DNA from: Streptomyces sp. ISL-100
GTDB lineage: Bacteria; Actinomycetota; Actinomycetes; Streptomycetales; Streptomycetaceae
Length of the DNA stretch: 45,673 nt
Assembly (NCBI RefSeq): GCF_018614615.1
Contig: NZ_JAGGOK010000057.1
Span: 1 to 45,673 of the forward strand
Direction of reading: 5' to 3'
Every line of letters starts with the position of its first letter. Position 1 is the stretch's first letter. Below the pieces are notes generated by a model that was not told where the DNA came from, did no database searches, and saw nothing but the letters and a program-made list of their open reading frames with translations. Of the stretch, positions 32,202 to 40,952 are shown in pieces. Made by a program: the position numbers and the translations under genes.

Positions 32202-32927
32202 CTACGTGCGGAGCTTCTTGGCGGCGGCGGTGGCGGCGGTGGTGGTGAGTGCGTGCAGTACGTCGATGCGGTTGGTGGTGATGGAGTCGACGCCGCGGCC
32301 GATGAGGCGGCGCATCGTACGCCCGGTGTCGGCGGTCCACGCTGAGACCAGCAGTCCGTCCCTGTGCACGCGGTCCGTGAGGTCGCGGCTGACCAGACCG
32401 AAGCGGTAGTTGAGCCAGTGGGGCTTCACCGCGTCGAGCAGCGCCGCGCCCGGCGGGGTGAGGGTCGTCCACGTCATGGCGATCTCGGCGCCCGGGTCGG
32501 CGGCGCGCACGGCCAGCATGGCGGAGGTGCCCCCGCAGTAGTACGCGCGCTCGCCCGCCCCGCACTCGTGGACGACGCCGGCCACGGTGCGTACCGACTC
32601 GGCGGTGGCGCCCGGCAGGTCGATCATGACGCGGTGGGAGTCGATGGCGCTCAGCGCCTCGCGCAGGGTGGGGACGCCGCCGTGGGTGAGCTCGCGCAGG
32701 TCGTGCTCGGTGAGGCGGGCGAGCAGCCGCTCGTGGCCCCAGAGCCGCTTGAGCGAGTCGTCGTGGAGGAGGACGGGGACGCCGTCGCGGGTCAGGCGTA
32801 CGTCGATCTCCACTGCGTCCGCGCCCCGCTCCACCGCTGAGCGGAGCGAGGCGAGGGTGTTCTCGCGGACTCGGTACGGGTCGCCGCGGTGGGCCACGGC
32901 AGTGACGGTGCGCATGGGTATGAGCAT
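32202..32927 (-). CDS. Glycerophosphodiester phosphodiesterase
   Basis: 241-aa GDPD-family TIM-barrel enzyme, hydrolysing glycerophosphodiesters to glycerol 3-phosphate and an alcohol. The catalytic set is visible: AHRGDPYRVRENT at the start, then VEIDVRLTRDGVPVLLHDDS. The C-terminal strands include VSAWTADTGRTMRRLIGRGV and DSITTNRID. There is no signal peptide, so it acts in the cytoplasm. ATG 32927 and ATG 32915 are both possible starts. It lies 27 bases downstream of add on the same strand and is probably cotranscribed. Confidence 0.9.
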   Translation of the reverse strand: MLIPMRTVTAVAHRGDPYRVRENTLASLRSAVERGADAVEIDVRLTRDGVPVLLHDDSLKRLWGHERLLARLTEHDLRELTHGGVPTLREALSAIDSHRVMIDLPGATAESVRTVAGVVHECGAGERAYYCGGTSAMLAVRAADPGAEIAMTWTTLTPPGAALLDAVKPHWLNYRFGLVSRDLTDRVHRDGLLVSAWTADTGRTMRRLIGRGVDSITTNRIDVLHALTTTAATAAAKKLRT

Positions 32928-32954
32928 GGCCCCATTGTCCGGCGTGCCGATGCG

Positions 32955-33980
32955 TTACCGCGCGAGCCAGGCCGCTGTGTACGTGCCGATCTCGGCGGCG
33001 ATCCGGGCCTTGCCCGCCGGGTCGAGGAAGGAGGCCTCCACGGCGTTCTTCGCGAGGTCGGCGACTCCGCGCTCGTCGAGGTTCAGGAGGCGGGCGGCCA
33101 CGCCGTACTCGCTGTTCAGGTCCGTGCCGAACATCGGTGGGTCGTCGCTGTTGATCGTGACCAGGACGCCTGCCTCCACCATCTCCCTGATCGGGTGCTC
33201 GTCCAGCGTGGCCACCGCGCGGGTCGCGATGTTGGACGTCGGGCAGACCTCCAGCGGGATCCGGTGCTCGGCCAGGTGAGCGAGCAGCCGCGGGTCCTGG
33301 ACGGCGCTGGTGCCGTGGCCGATGCGCTCCGCGCGCAGGTCGTTCAGCGCGTCCCAGATGGTCTCGGGACCGGTCGTCTCACCGGCGTGCGGCACGGAAC
33401 GCAGCCCCGCCGCGATCGCGCGGTCGAAGTACGGCTTGAACTGCGGGCGCGGTACGCCGATCTCGGGGCCGCCGAGTCCGAACGACACCAGGCCCTCCGG
33501 CCGCAGGTCCACGGCCAGCCGCGCCGTCTCCTCCGCCGCCTCCAGACCGGCCTCGCCCGGAATGTCGAAGCACCAGCGCAGTACGGTGCCGAGCTCGGCT
33601 TCCGCGGCCTTGCGGGCGTCCTCGATCGCCTCCATGAAGGCCTTCTCGTCGATGCCGCGACGGGTCGAGCTGAATGGCGTGACGGTCAGCTCGGCGTACC
33701 GGATGTTCTGCCTGGCCATGTCGCGGGCGACCTCGAAGGTCAGCAGCCGGACGTCCTCCGGGGTGCGGATCAGGTCGACGACGGAGAGGTACACGTCGAT
33801 GAAGTGCGCGAAGTCGGTGAACGAGAAGTAGTCCGCGAGCGCCTCGGGGTCGGTCGGGACCTTGGAGTCGGGGTGGCGGGCGGCCAGCTCGGCGACGATG
33901 CGGGGCGAGGCGGATCCGACGTGGTGCACATGCAGTTCGGCCTTGGGCAGCCCTGCGATGAAGGGGTGCAGATCGGTCAT
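32955..33980 (-). CDS. add: Adenosine deaminase
   Basis: 341-aa enzyme of the adenosine deaminase family, forming inosine from adenosine in purine salvage. Metal and catalytic motifs: the first HxH is in LPKAELHVHHVGS (family norm ELHxHLxG, here HHVG), then VPHAGETTGPETIWDAL with the catalytic Glu partner, RIGHGTSAVQDP, LEVCPTSN and ITINSDDP-type TINSDDPPMFGT. ATG 33980 has a perfect GGAGGA 5 bases upstream; the longer open frame runs into the divergent DUF4190 gene and is ignored. It likely forms an operon with the phosphodiesterase gene. Confidence 0.93.
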   Translation of the reverse strand: MTDLHPFIAGLPKAELHVHHVGSASPRIVAELAARHPDSKVPTDPEALADYFSFTDFAHFIDVYLSVVDLIRTPEDVRLLTFEVARDMARQNIRYAELTVTPFSSTRRGIDEKAFMEAIEDARKAAEAELGTVLRWCFDIPGEAGLEAAEETARLAVDLRPEGLVSFGLGGPEIGVPRPQFKPYFDRAIAAGLRSVPHAGETTGPETIWDALNDLRAERIGHGTSAVQDPRLLAHLAEHRIPLEVCPTSNIATRAVATLDEHPIREMVEAGVLVTINSDDPPMFGTDLNSEYGVAARLLNLDERGVADLAKNAVEASFLDPAGKARIAAEIGTYTAAWLAR

Positions 33981-34089
33981 CGGATCCTCCGGTGTACGGG
34001 CATTTGGAGCGGCTTCAGGGATCATCGTAGGCGGGCGGTACGGGCCGGAAGCCAGGCCGTAGCATGGCGGAACCACGATGGGGGAGCAC

Positions 34090-34806
34090 ATGTCGGACAA
34101 CGCAAACCACCCTTCGGGCCCGCCGCCCGAGCAGTCGCGGGACCCCTGGGCTCCGCCGGACCAGTCGGCGCAGAAGGTGCCGCTGGACAAGCCGCCGGCC
34201 GGGTCTCCCCCGGTGCACGACCAGCAGACGGTCACCTCGATGCCGGCCGCGGATCCGGTACCGGGCTTCGGTCCCACTGCTCCCGGGCAGGGCGCGGTGC
34301 CGCCGCCTCCGGCCGCACCGGTGGGTCCGGCGCAGGCGACGCCCGGCCAGTACGGCTACCCGGCGGCGTACGCGACCCCGTCGGCATCGGCTCCGTACAA
34401 CACCGGCGGCTACCCCGGATATCCCGGGTACGGCGGCCCGGCCGCCTGGACCGGGCAGCATGGTCCCGCGCCGGCGAATGGTTTCGGCATCACCGCGATG
34501 GTGCTCGGCATCATCTCCGTGACGTTCTTCTGCGCCTACGGTCTTGGCATCATCCTCGGCATCCTGGCGCTGATCTTCGGCATCCTGGGCCGCAAGCGGG
34601 TTACGCGCGGCGAGGCGACGAACAGTGGCATGGCGCTGGCCGGGATCATCCTCGGGGTCATCGGCTTCGTGCTGAGCGCGGCGTTCATCGGGTTCATCGT
34701 CTGGGCGGTTGTCCAGGGGGAGAACGGGAGGGACGACCTCGACTCGGAGGAGTACGACCCGTACGCGAACTCGTCGCTGGTGGTCGACGCGGCCGTCCGC
34801 GACTAG
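34090..34806 (+). CDS. DUF4190-domain membrane protein with Pro/Gly-rich N-terminus
   Basis: 238-aa protein. The first 130 residues are a disordered Pro-, Gly-, Ala- and Tyr-rich cytoplasmic region (for example GGYPGYPGYGGPAAW). Two membrane segments follow, GFGITAMVLGIISVTFFCAY with LGIILGILALIFGILGRKR, and MALAGIILGVIGFVLSAAFI; this pair is the DUF4190 signature. ATG 34090 has GGGGAG 3 bases upstream. ATG 34078, 12 bases after TAGCAT (a possible -10 box), is an alternative. Function unknown; such proteins are very common in Streptomyces. It diverges from add. Confidence 0.83.
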   Translation: MSDNANHPSGPPPEQSRDPWAPPDQSAQKVPLDKPPAGSPPVHDQQTVTSMPAADPVPGFGPTAPGQGAVPPPPAAPVGPAQATPGQYGYPAAYATPSASAPYNTGGYPGYPGYGGPAAWTGQHGPAPANGFGITAMVLGIISVTFFCAYGLGIILGILALIFGILGRKRVTRGEATNSGMALAGIILGVIGFVLSAAFIGFIVWAVVQGENGRDDLDSEEYDPYANSSLVVDAAVRD

Positions 34807-34815
34807 GGGACGCGG

Positions 34816-34923
34816 CTCCGCCCCGTTTCTTCTTCCCCCACCCTCCCGAAACTGAGGTGCTGCCCCAGAGCCCGCGGGGTCCGGGGCTTGCCCCGGTTCG
34901 GGAAGGGGCGGGGTGGGGGAATG
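34816..34923. repeat. Dispersed Streptomyces GC-rich intergenic repeat, copy 2
   Basis: Inverted arms at about 34828-34850 and 34897-34923 (TTCCCCCACCC on the left, GGGTGGGGGAA on the right) enclose a second nested GC-rich fold (CCCGCGGGGTCCGGGGC). Blocks match copies at 9338 and 45320. It occupies much of the 378-base gap before the second aldehyde dehydrogenase; the rest of the gap holds that gene's promoter region. Confidence 0.65.
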
Positions 34924-35104
34924 CGCCGCAGGCACCGGTCGCAACGGTCACGTCGGCCGCACCCACCCGCACCCGCCCCCACCTGCGCTTTCGTCCCGCA
35001 GCCCCGCCATGCCACGCCGCTTCGAGCCGCGCCACGGACACTCCGTACCGTATTTCCGTCCTGCCTCGACACAGGTCGACCGATTCCGTCGCGTAACCAA
35101 AAGG

Positions 35105-35148
35105 CAACAACGGAATCCCTTGTTGGTGATGGACCACTCTGCCAGGAT
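35105..35148 (+). promoter_or_regulatory. Promoter and operator candidate of the pot operon
   Basis: CAACAA (35105-35110) and TTGTTG (35120-35125) are perfect inverted arms with a 9-base spacer. TTGTTG may also be the -35 box, with CAGGAT (35143-35148) as the -10 after 17 bases. The left part, ACAACGGAAT, resembles ACAACGAAT in the lrp operator region. Confidence 0.5.
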
Positions 35149-35184
35149 CGGCACTCAAATCCAGCTGGAGCTACGGAGTGCGTC

Positions 35185-36699
35185 ATGGTCAACCGCTTCC
35201 CGGTGCAGGACCGATTCGCGGACGGTGCGCAGTACATCGGCGGACAGCTGCGGGCAGGCACCTCGGGACGTACCCACGCCGTCGTGGATCCCGCGACCGG
35301 CGAGAAGGTGTATGAGTACGAACTCGCTTCCACCGCCGACGTCGACGACGCTGTCGCCGCTGCGCGCGACGCTTTCCCCGGCTGGGCCGCCACCACCCCC
35401 GGCGAGCGCTCCGACGCGATGCACCGCTTCGCCGCCGTACTCGCCGAGCAGGCCGACGACTTCGCGTACGTCGAGTCGCTCCAGTGCGGCAAGCCGATCA
35501 AGTTGTCCACCGAGTTCGACGTGCCGGGCAGCATCGACAACACCGCCTTCTTCGCGGGCGCGGCCCGCCACCTCGAAGGCAAGTCGGCCGGCGAGTACTC
35601 CGGCGACCACACCTCGTACGTACGCCGCGAGCCGATCGGTGTCGTAGGGTCCATCGCACCCTGGAACTACCCGCTCCAGATGGCGGCCTGGAAGGTCCTG
35701 CCGGCGATCGCGGCGGGCAACACCATCGTCCTGAAGCCCGCCGAGATCACGCCGCTGACGTCGATCATGTTCGCGCAGGCGGCGAAGGAGGCCGGCATCC
35801 CGGACGGTGTCGTGAACATCGTCACCGGGGCCGGCAAGGACGCCGGTGAGCACCTCGTCGGGCACCCCGACGTGGTCATGACCTCCTTCACCGGGTCGAC
35901 CGCCGTCGGCAAGCGCGTCGCCGAGATCGCCACCTCCACCGTCAAGCGCATCCACCTCGAACTCGGCGGCAAAGCACCCTTCGTGGTCTTCGACGACGCC
36001 GATCTCGAAGCGGCCGTGAACGGCGCGGTCGCCGGCTCGCTCATCAACACCGGGCAGGACTGCACGGCCGCGACCCGCGCCTACGTCCAGCGCCCGCTGT
36101 ACGACGCCTTCGTCGCCGGGGTCGCCGAACTGATGGACAGCGTGCGGCTCGGTGACCCCTTTGACCCGTCCACCGACATCGGGCCGCTCATCAGCCACGC
36201 CCAGCGCGACCGGGTCGCCGGTTTCGTCGAGCGGGCCCGTGCGTACGCGCGCGTCGTGGCCGGCGGCGAAGCGCCTGGCGGAGACCTCGCCAAGGGCGCG
36301 TACTACCGGCCCACCCTCATCGCCGACGCCCCCCAGGACAGCGAGATCGTCCAGGCCGAGATCTTCGGCCCCGTCCTCGTCGTGCTGCCCTTCGACACCG
36401 ACGAGGAAGGGATCGCGCTCGCCAACGACACCCCGTACGGACTCGCCGCCTCCGCCTGGACCCGCGACGTGTTCCGCGCGAACCGCGCCACCCGCGAGAT
36501 CAAGGCGGGCTGTGTATGGGTGAACGACCACATTCCGATCATCAGCGAGATGCCGCACGGCGGTTACAAGGCCAGCGGCTACGGCAAGGACATGTCGTCG
36601 TACTCCCACGAGGAGTACACGCAGGTCAAGCATGTGATGTACGACAACACCGCGGTCGCCCGCAAGGACTGGCACCGCACGATCTTCGGGGACCGATAA
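35185..36699 (+). CDS. Aldehyde dehydrogenase heading the polyamine transport operon
   Basis: NAD(P)-dependent aldehyde dehydrogenase, 504 aa. Catalytic Cys293 (NTGQDCTAATR) and Glu259 (HLELGGKAPF) are 34 residues apart, as in the family. It is clearly paralogous to the enzyme at 26034: both have PWNYP, the GGKAP box and HIPxxxEMPHGGxKxSGYGKD. It has a slightly longer N-terminus and a C-terminal tail (DNTAVARKDWHRTIFGDR). ATG 35185 follows ACGGAG by 6 bases. Placed directly before potD-potABC, it likely oxidises an aminoaldehyde from polyamine breakdown; substrate inferred. Confidence 0.92.
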   Translation: MVNRFPVQDRFADGAQYIGGQLRAGTSGRTHAVVDPATGEKVYEYELASTADVDDAVAAARDAFPGWAATTPGERSDAMHRFAAVLAEQADDFAYVESLQCGKPIKLSTEFDVPGSIDNTAFFAGAARHLEGKSAGEYSGDHTSYVRREPIGVVGSIAPWNYPLQMAAWKVLPAIAAGNTIVLKPAEITPLTSIMFAQAAKEAGIPDGVVNIVTGAGKDAGEHLVGHPDVVMTSFTGSTAVGKRVAEIATSTVKRIHLELGGKAPFVVFDDADLEAAVNGAVAGSLINTGQDCTAATRAYVQRPLYDAFVAGVAELMDSVRLGDPFDPSTDIGPLISHAQRDRVAGFVERARAYARVVAGGEAPGGDLAKGAYYRPTLIADAPQDSEIVQAEIFGPVLVVLPFDTDEEGIALANDTPYGLAASAWTRDVFRANRATREIKAGCVWVNDHIPIISEMPHGGYKASGYGKDMSSYSHEEYTQVKHVMYDNTAVARKDWHRTIFGDR

Positions 36700-36747
36700 G
36701 TACGCCGCACGACCAGCGGCCACACCCACCCGAAAGGGCACTTGCGC

Positions 36748-37995
36748 ATGGAGCAGTACCAGCCCGACAGCCTCTCCGCGGCCCAACTGGCCGCCATGCG
36801 ACGCAGCATGACCAGCGGCAGGGGTGCCCTCACCCGCCGTTCCATGCTGCGTGCGTCAGGCATCGGCGCGCTCGCGGTCGGCGGTCTCGGCACGCTGAGC
36901 GCCTGCGGCATCCCGCCGGCCAAGCGGGAAGGCGACGCGCCGGCCTCCGACGACCACTCGGCCGAGGAGAAGCGGATCAGCTTCTCCAACTGGACCGAGT
37001 ACATGGACGTCAGCGAGGACGAGAAGAGCCGGCCCACCCTGGAGGCGTTCAGGAAGCGCACCGGGATCACGGTCAAGTACACCGAGGACATCAACGACAA
37101 CGTCGAGTTCTTCGGGAAGATCAAACCGCAGCTCGCGGCGGGCCAGGACACCGGGCGCGACCTCATCAACGTCACCGACTGGCTGGCCGCCCGGCTCATC
37201 AGGCTCGGCTGGGCGCAGAAGCTCGACCCGGCGAACCTGCCGCACGCGTACGCCAACCTGTCGTCGCAGTTCCGGTCCCCCGACTGGGACCCGGGGCGCG
37301 CCTACTCGTACCCCTGGACCGGCATCTCCACCGTCATCGCGTACAACAAGAAGGCGACCGGCGGCAGGAAGATCGAGAGCGTCAGCCAGCTCCTCGAGGA
37401 CCCCAAGCTCAAGGGCAAGGTCGGCTTCCTCTCCGAGATGCGCGACTCCATCGGCATGACCCTCATCGACATGGGCAAGGACCCGGGGAAGTTCACCGAC
37501 GACGACTTCGACGCGACCGTCGCCCGGATCCAGAAGGCCGTCGACAAGAAGCAGATCCGCCGCTTCACCGGCAACGACTACACCTCCGACCTGAGCAAGG
37601 GCGACCTCGCGGCCTGCCTCGCCTGGGCCGGTGACGTCATCCAGCTCCAGGCCGACAACCCGGACATCGAGTTCGTCATCCCGGAGGCCGGCTACATCAC
37701 CTCCACCGACAACCTGCTGGTCCCCGCCAAGGCGCGGCACAAGGCCAACGCCGAGAAGCTCATCGACTACTACTACGAGCCGCCCGTCGCCGCCCAGCTC
37801 GCCGCGTACATCAACTACGTGTGCCCCGTCGAGGGTGTCCGCGAGGAACTGGCGAAGATCGACAAGTCGATGGCCTCCAACACGCTGATCCTCCCCGACA
37901 AGGCGATGGCCGCGAAGTCCCGCGCCTTCCGCTCGCTCAGCAGCAAGGAAGAGACGGCGTACGAAGAGAAGTTCGCCAAGCTCATCGGCGCCTGA
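36748..37995 (+). CDS. potD: Polyamine ABC transporter substrate-binding lipoprotein PotD
   Basis: Spermidine/putrescine-binding receptor, 415 aa. A long cytoplasmic leader ends in a Tat motif (TRRSMLRASG, Arg30-Arg31) and lipobox LSAC with Cys53. The mature protein starts ISFSNWTEYMDVSEDE; NWTEY is the ligand-contact motif of E. coli PotD (Trp34-Tyr37 there). Other polyamine-site features are TDWLAARL and CLAWAGDVIQL. ATG 36748 has AAAGGG about 10 bases upstream; TTG 36742 is less likely. It lies 48 bases after the aldehyde dehydrogenase and 46 before potA, in one operon. Confidence 0.94.
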   Translation: MEQYQPDSLSAAQLAAMRRSMTSGRGALTRRSMLRASGIGALAVGGLGTLSACGIPPAKREGDAPASDDHSAEEKRISFSNWTEYMDVSEDEKSRPTLEAFRKRTGITVKYTEDINDNVEFFGKIKPQLAAGQDTGRDLINVTDWLAARLIRLGWAQKLDPANLPHAYANLSSQFRSPDWDPGRAYSYPWTGISTVIAYNKKATGGRKIESVSQLLEDPKLKGKVGFLSEMRDSIGMTLIDMGKDPGKFTDDDFDATVARIQKAVDKKQIRRFTGNDYTSDLSKGDLAACLAWAGDVIQLQADNPDIEFVIPEAGYITSTDNLLVPAKARHKANAEKLIDYYYEPPVAAQLAAYINYVCPVEGVREELAKIDKSMASNTLILPDKAMAAKSRAFRSLSSKEETAYEEKFAKLIGA

Positions 37996-38041
37996 GCCGC
38001 TGTCCGCTTCCGCCCCTCTCACCACCCTGGGACCACACCCC

Positions 38042-39193
38042 ATGACGCAGAAGACAGAAGGCGGCGACGTCCGCCTCTCCGGGATCAGCAAGACCTACGG
38101 CTCGTTCACGGCCGTACACCCGCTCGACCTGACCATTCCGCAGGGCTCCTTCTTCGCCCTGCTCGGCGCGTCCGGCTGCGGCAAGACCACGACCCTGCGG
38201 ATGATCGCGGGGCTTGAGGAGCCGACCACCGGCACGGTCTTCCTCGGCGACAAGGACGTCACCGACCTCCAGCCGTACAAACGCCCGGTCAACACCGTCT
38301 TCCAGAGCTACGCGCTCTTCCCGCACCTCAACGTCTCGGAGAACATCGCCTTCGGCCTGCGCCGGCGCGGCATCAAGTCGGTCAAGAAGCAGGTCGACGA
38401 CATGCTGGACCTCGTCCAGCTCGGCGCCTTCGCCGGACGCAAGCCGCACCAGCTCTCCGGCGGCCAGCAGCAGCGCGTAGCCGTCGCGCGGGCGCTCATC
38501 AACCACCCGCAGGTGCTGCTTCTCGACGAGCCGCTCGGCGCGCTCGATCTCAAGCTGCGCCGCCAGATGCAGCTTGAGCTCAAGCGCATCCAGACCGAGG
38601 TCGGCATCACCTTCGTGCACGTCACCCACGACCAGGAGGAGGCCATGACCATGGCCGACCAGGTCGCGGTGATGAACGGCGGCCGCGTCGAACAGCTCGG
38701 CGCCCCCGCCGACCTCTACGAGAACCCGAAGACGACGTTCGTCGCCAACTTCCTCGGTACGTCGAACCTCATCGAGGCCGAGGTCGTCGAGACGGCGGGC
38801 GAGGACACGGTCGTCACCTGCGGTGGCTCCAAGCTCCGCGTCCCGGGCGAGCGTTGTGCGTCACAGCCCCGCACCGGCGGCAAGCTGCTCGTCGGCGTAC
38901 GCCCGGAGAAGGTCTCGGTCGCGCACGCCGACGACGCGGGCAGCGTCGCGATCGGCCGCAACAAGATCACCGGCCGGATCGTCGCCTCCAGCTTCATCGG
39001 TGTCTCGACGCAGTACATCGTCGACAGCCCGGCCTGTTCCGACTTCGAGGTGTACGTCCAGAACATCGAGCGCGACGCGCGGCTGACGCCCGGCGCCGAG
39101 GTCGTCATGCACTGGAACCCGGAGCACACCTTCGGTCTGGACGCCGACCAGGACATCGACGCGGGCGTGGAGACGGTGGAGGAGAGCGCGTGA
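38042..39193 (+). CDS. potA: Polyamine ABC transporter ATP-binding protein PotA
   Basis: ABC ATPase, 383 aa. Walker A is GASGCGKTT (42-50), the Q-loop NTVFQSYALFPH, the signature LSGGQQQRVAVARAL, Walker B VLLLDEPLGALD, the switch His in HVTHDQEEAMT. After residue 240 a TOBE domain follows (FLGTSNLIEAEVVE ... LLVGVRPEKVSVA), typical of PotA and used in regulation or substrate feedback. The protein energises polyamine uptake through PotB and PotC. Its stop overlaps the potB start by 4 bases (GTGA). Confidence 0.95.
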   Translation: MTQKTEGGDVRLSGISKTYGSFTAVHPLDLTIPQGSFFALLGASGCGKTTTLRMIAGLEEPTTGTVFLGDKDVTDLQPYKRPVNTVFQSYALFPHLNVSENIAFGLRRRGIKSVKKQVDDMLDLVQLGAFAGRKPHQLSGGQQQRVAVARALINHPQVLLLDEPLGALDLKLRRQMQLELKRIQTEVGITFVHVTHDQEEAMTMADQVAVMNGGRVEQLGAPADLYENPKTTFVANFLGTSNLIEAEVVETAGEDTVVTCGGSKLRVPGERCASQPRTGGKLLVGVRPEKVSVAHADDAGSVAIGRNKITGRIVASSFIGVSTQYIVDSPACSDFEVYVQNIERDARLTPGAEVVMHWNPEHTFGLDADQDIDAGVETVEESA

Positions 39194-40125
39194 GCGTCAC
39201 CGACGCGCCGCCCCTGGCGCCCGCACCGGCGGAGGAACCGCCCGCCCCGCGCAAGGCCTCCACCCGCAAGCGGCTCGTACCGTACTGGCTGCTGCTGCCC
39301 GGCATCCTGTGGCTGATCGTCTTCTTCGCGCTGCCGATGGTCTACCAGGCGTCGACCTCGGTGCAGACCGGCTCGCTGGAGAAGGGCTTCGAGGTCACCT
39401 GGCACTTCCAGACGTACTGGGACGCTCTGAAGGACTACTACCCCCAGTTCATACGGTCGTTGCTGTACGCCGGCACCGCCACCCTGCTGTGCCTGCTGCT
39501 CGGCTACCCGCTCGCGTACATGATCGCCTTCAAGGCGGGCCGCTGGCGCAATCTGGTCCTGGTGCTGGTCATCGCGCCGTTCTTCACCAGCTTCCTGATC
39601 CGTACGCTCGCCTGGAAGACGATCCTCGCGGACGGCGGCCCGGTGGTCGACGTACTGAACACCCTGCATGTCCTGGACATCACCAGCCTGCTCGGCTGGA
39701 CCGAGGGCGACCGGGTGCTGGCCACGCCGATGGCCGTGGTCTGCGGCCTGACGTACAACTTCCTGCCCTTCATGATCCTGCCGCTCTACACCTCCCTGGA
39801 GCGCATCGACGGCAGGCTCCACGAGGCGGCCGGCGACCTGTACGCCACCCCGGCGACCACCTTCCGCAAGGTGACCTTCCCGCTCTCCATGCCGGGTGTC
39901 GTCTCGGGCACACTGCTGACTTTCATTCCGGCGAGCGGCGATTACGTCAACGCCGAACTGCTCGGCTCGACCGACACGAAAATGGTCGGCAGCGTCATCC
40001 AGTCGCAATTCCTGCGGGTGCTCGACTATCCGACGGCGGCCGCGCTGTCCTTCATCCTGATGGCGATCGTGCTGGCCATGGTCACCGTGTACATCCGCAA
40101 GTCCGGGACGGAGGATCTGGTCTGA
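39190..40125 (+). CDS. potB: Polyamine ABC transporter permease PotB
   Basis: Inner membrane permease, 311 aa, with six membrane segments, the first being LLLPGILWLIVFFALPMVYQ. The EAA loop for ATPase contact is LHEAAGDLYATPATTFRKVT. The N-terminal 35 residues are Pro-rich and cytoplasmic. GTG 39190 overlaps the potA stop (GTGA), and the stop TGA shares a base with the potC ATG, so potABC are tightly coupled. It is a partner of PotC in the heterodimeric channel. Confidence 0.95.
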   Translation: MSVTDAPPLAPAPAEEPPAPRKASTRKRLVPYWLLLPGILWLIVFFALPMVYQASTSVQTGSLEKGFEVTWHFQTYWDALKDYYPQFIRSLLYAGTATLLCLLLGYPLAYMIAFKAGRWRNLVLVLVIAPFFTSFLIRTLAWKTILADGGPVVDVLNTLHVLDITSLLGWTEGDRVLATPMAVVCGLTYNFLPFMILPLYTSLERIDGRLHEAAGDLYATPATTFRKVTFPLSMPGVVSGTLLTFIPASGDYVNAELLGSTDTKMVGSVIQSQFLRVLDYPTAAALSFILMAIVLAMVTVYIRKSGTEDLV

Positions 40126-40931
40126 TGTCTTTGATTCGCTGGATACGACGCAATCTCGTCGTCATCGCCGGGCTGCTGACGCTCGCTTACATGATCCTGC
40201 CCAACATCGTCGTGATGGTGTTCTCCTTCAACAACCCGAAGGGGCGCTTCAACTACGCCTGGCAGGAATTCTCCCTGGACGCGTGGAAGGACCCGTGCGG
40301 CGTCGCCGACCTGTGCGGCTCGCTCTCCCTCTCGCTCCAGATCGCCGCCTGGGCGACGGTCGGCGCGACCGTACTCGGCACGATGATCGCCTTCGCGCTG
40401 GTCCGCTACCGCTTCCGGGCGCGTGGCGCGATCAACTCGCTGATCTTCCTCCCGATGGCCATGCCCGAGGTCGTCATGGCCGCCTCGCTGCTGACGCTCT
40501 TCCTCAACATGGGCGCCCAGCTGGGCTTCTGGACCGTCCTCATCGCGCACATCATGTTCTGCCTGAGCTTCGTGGTGACGGCGGTCAAGGCGCGCGTGAT
40601 GTCGATGGACCCGCGCCTGGAAGAGGCGGCGCGCGATCTCTACGCAGGTCCCGTGCAGACGTTCGTACGGGTGACCCTGCCGATCGCCGCGCCCGGAATC
40701 GCCGCGGGAGCGCTGCTCGCCTTCGCGCTTTCCTTCGACGATTTCATCATCACCAATTTCAATGCGGGCTCGACCGTCACCTTCCCCATGTTCGTGTGGG
40801 GATCGGCGCAGCGTGGCACGCCCGTACAGATCAACGTCATTGGTACGGCTATGTTCGTCATCGCCGTGCTGATAGTTCTCGGCGGTCAGCTTCTCGCGAG
40901 CCGGCGAAAGAACAACGCACAGCCCCAGTAA
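40125..40931 (+). CDS. potC: Polyamine ABC transporter permease PotC
   Basis: Permease of 268 aa with six membrane segments (first VVIAGLLTLAYMILPNIVVM). The family entry FSFNNPKGR is a hallmark of PotC, and the EAA loop is LEEAARDLYAGPVQTFVRVT. ALSFDDFIITNFNAG is a PotC-typical segment. ATG 40125 overlaps the potB stop by one base. It is followed 21 bases later by the PuuB-like oxidase, which suggests import and first oxidation are expressed together. Confidence 0.95.
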   Translation: MSLIRWIRRNLVVIAGLLTLAYMILPNIVVMVFSFNNPKGRFNYAWQEFSLDAWKDPCGVADLCGSLSLSLQIAAWATVGATVLGTMIAFALVRYRFRARGAINSLIFLPMAMPEVVMAASLLTLFLNMGAQLGFWTVLIAHIMFCLSFVVTAVKARVMSMDPRLEEAARDLYAGPVQTFVRVTLPIAAPGIAAGALLAFALSFDDFIITNFNAGSTVTFPMFVWGSAQRGTPVQINVIGTAMFVIAVLIVLGGQLLASRRKNNAQPQ

Positions 40932-40952
40932 GTCCTGAAGGAGTTGGAAACC

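Noticed and set aside
32889..35096. Plus-strand open frame of 735 codons
   Set aside because: Antisense to GDPD and add, then out of frame through the DUF4190 gene and a repeat; composition is that of a shadow frame.
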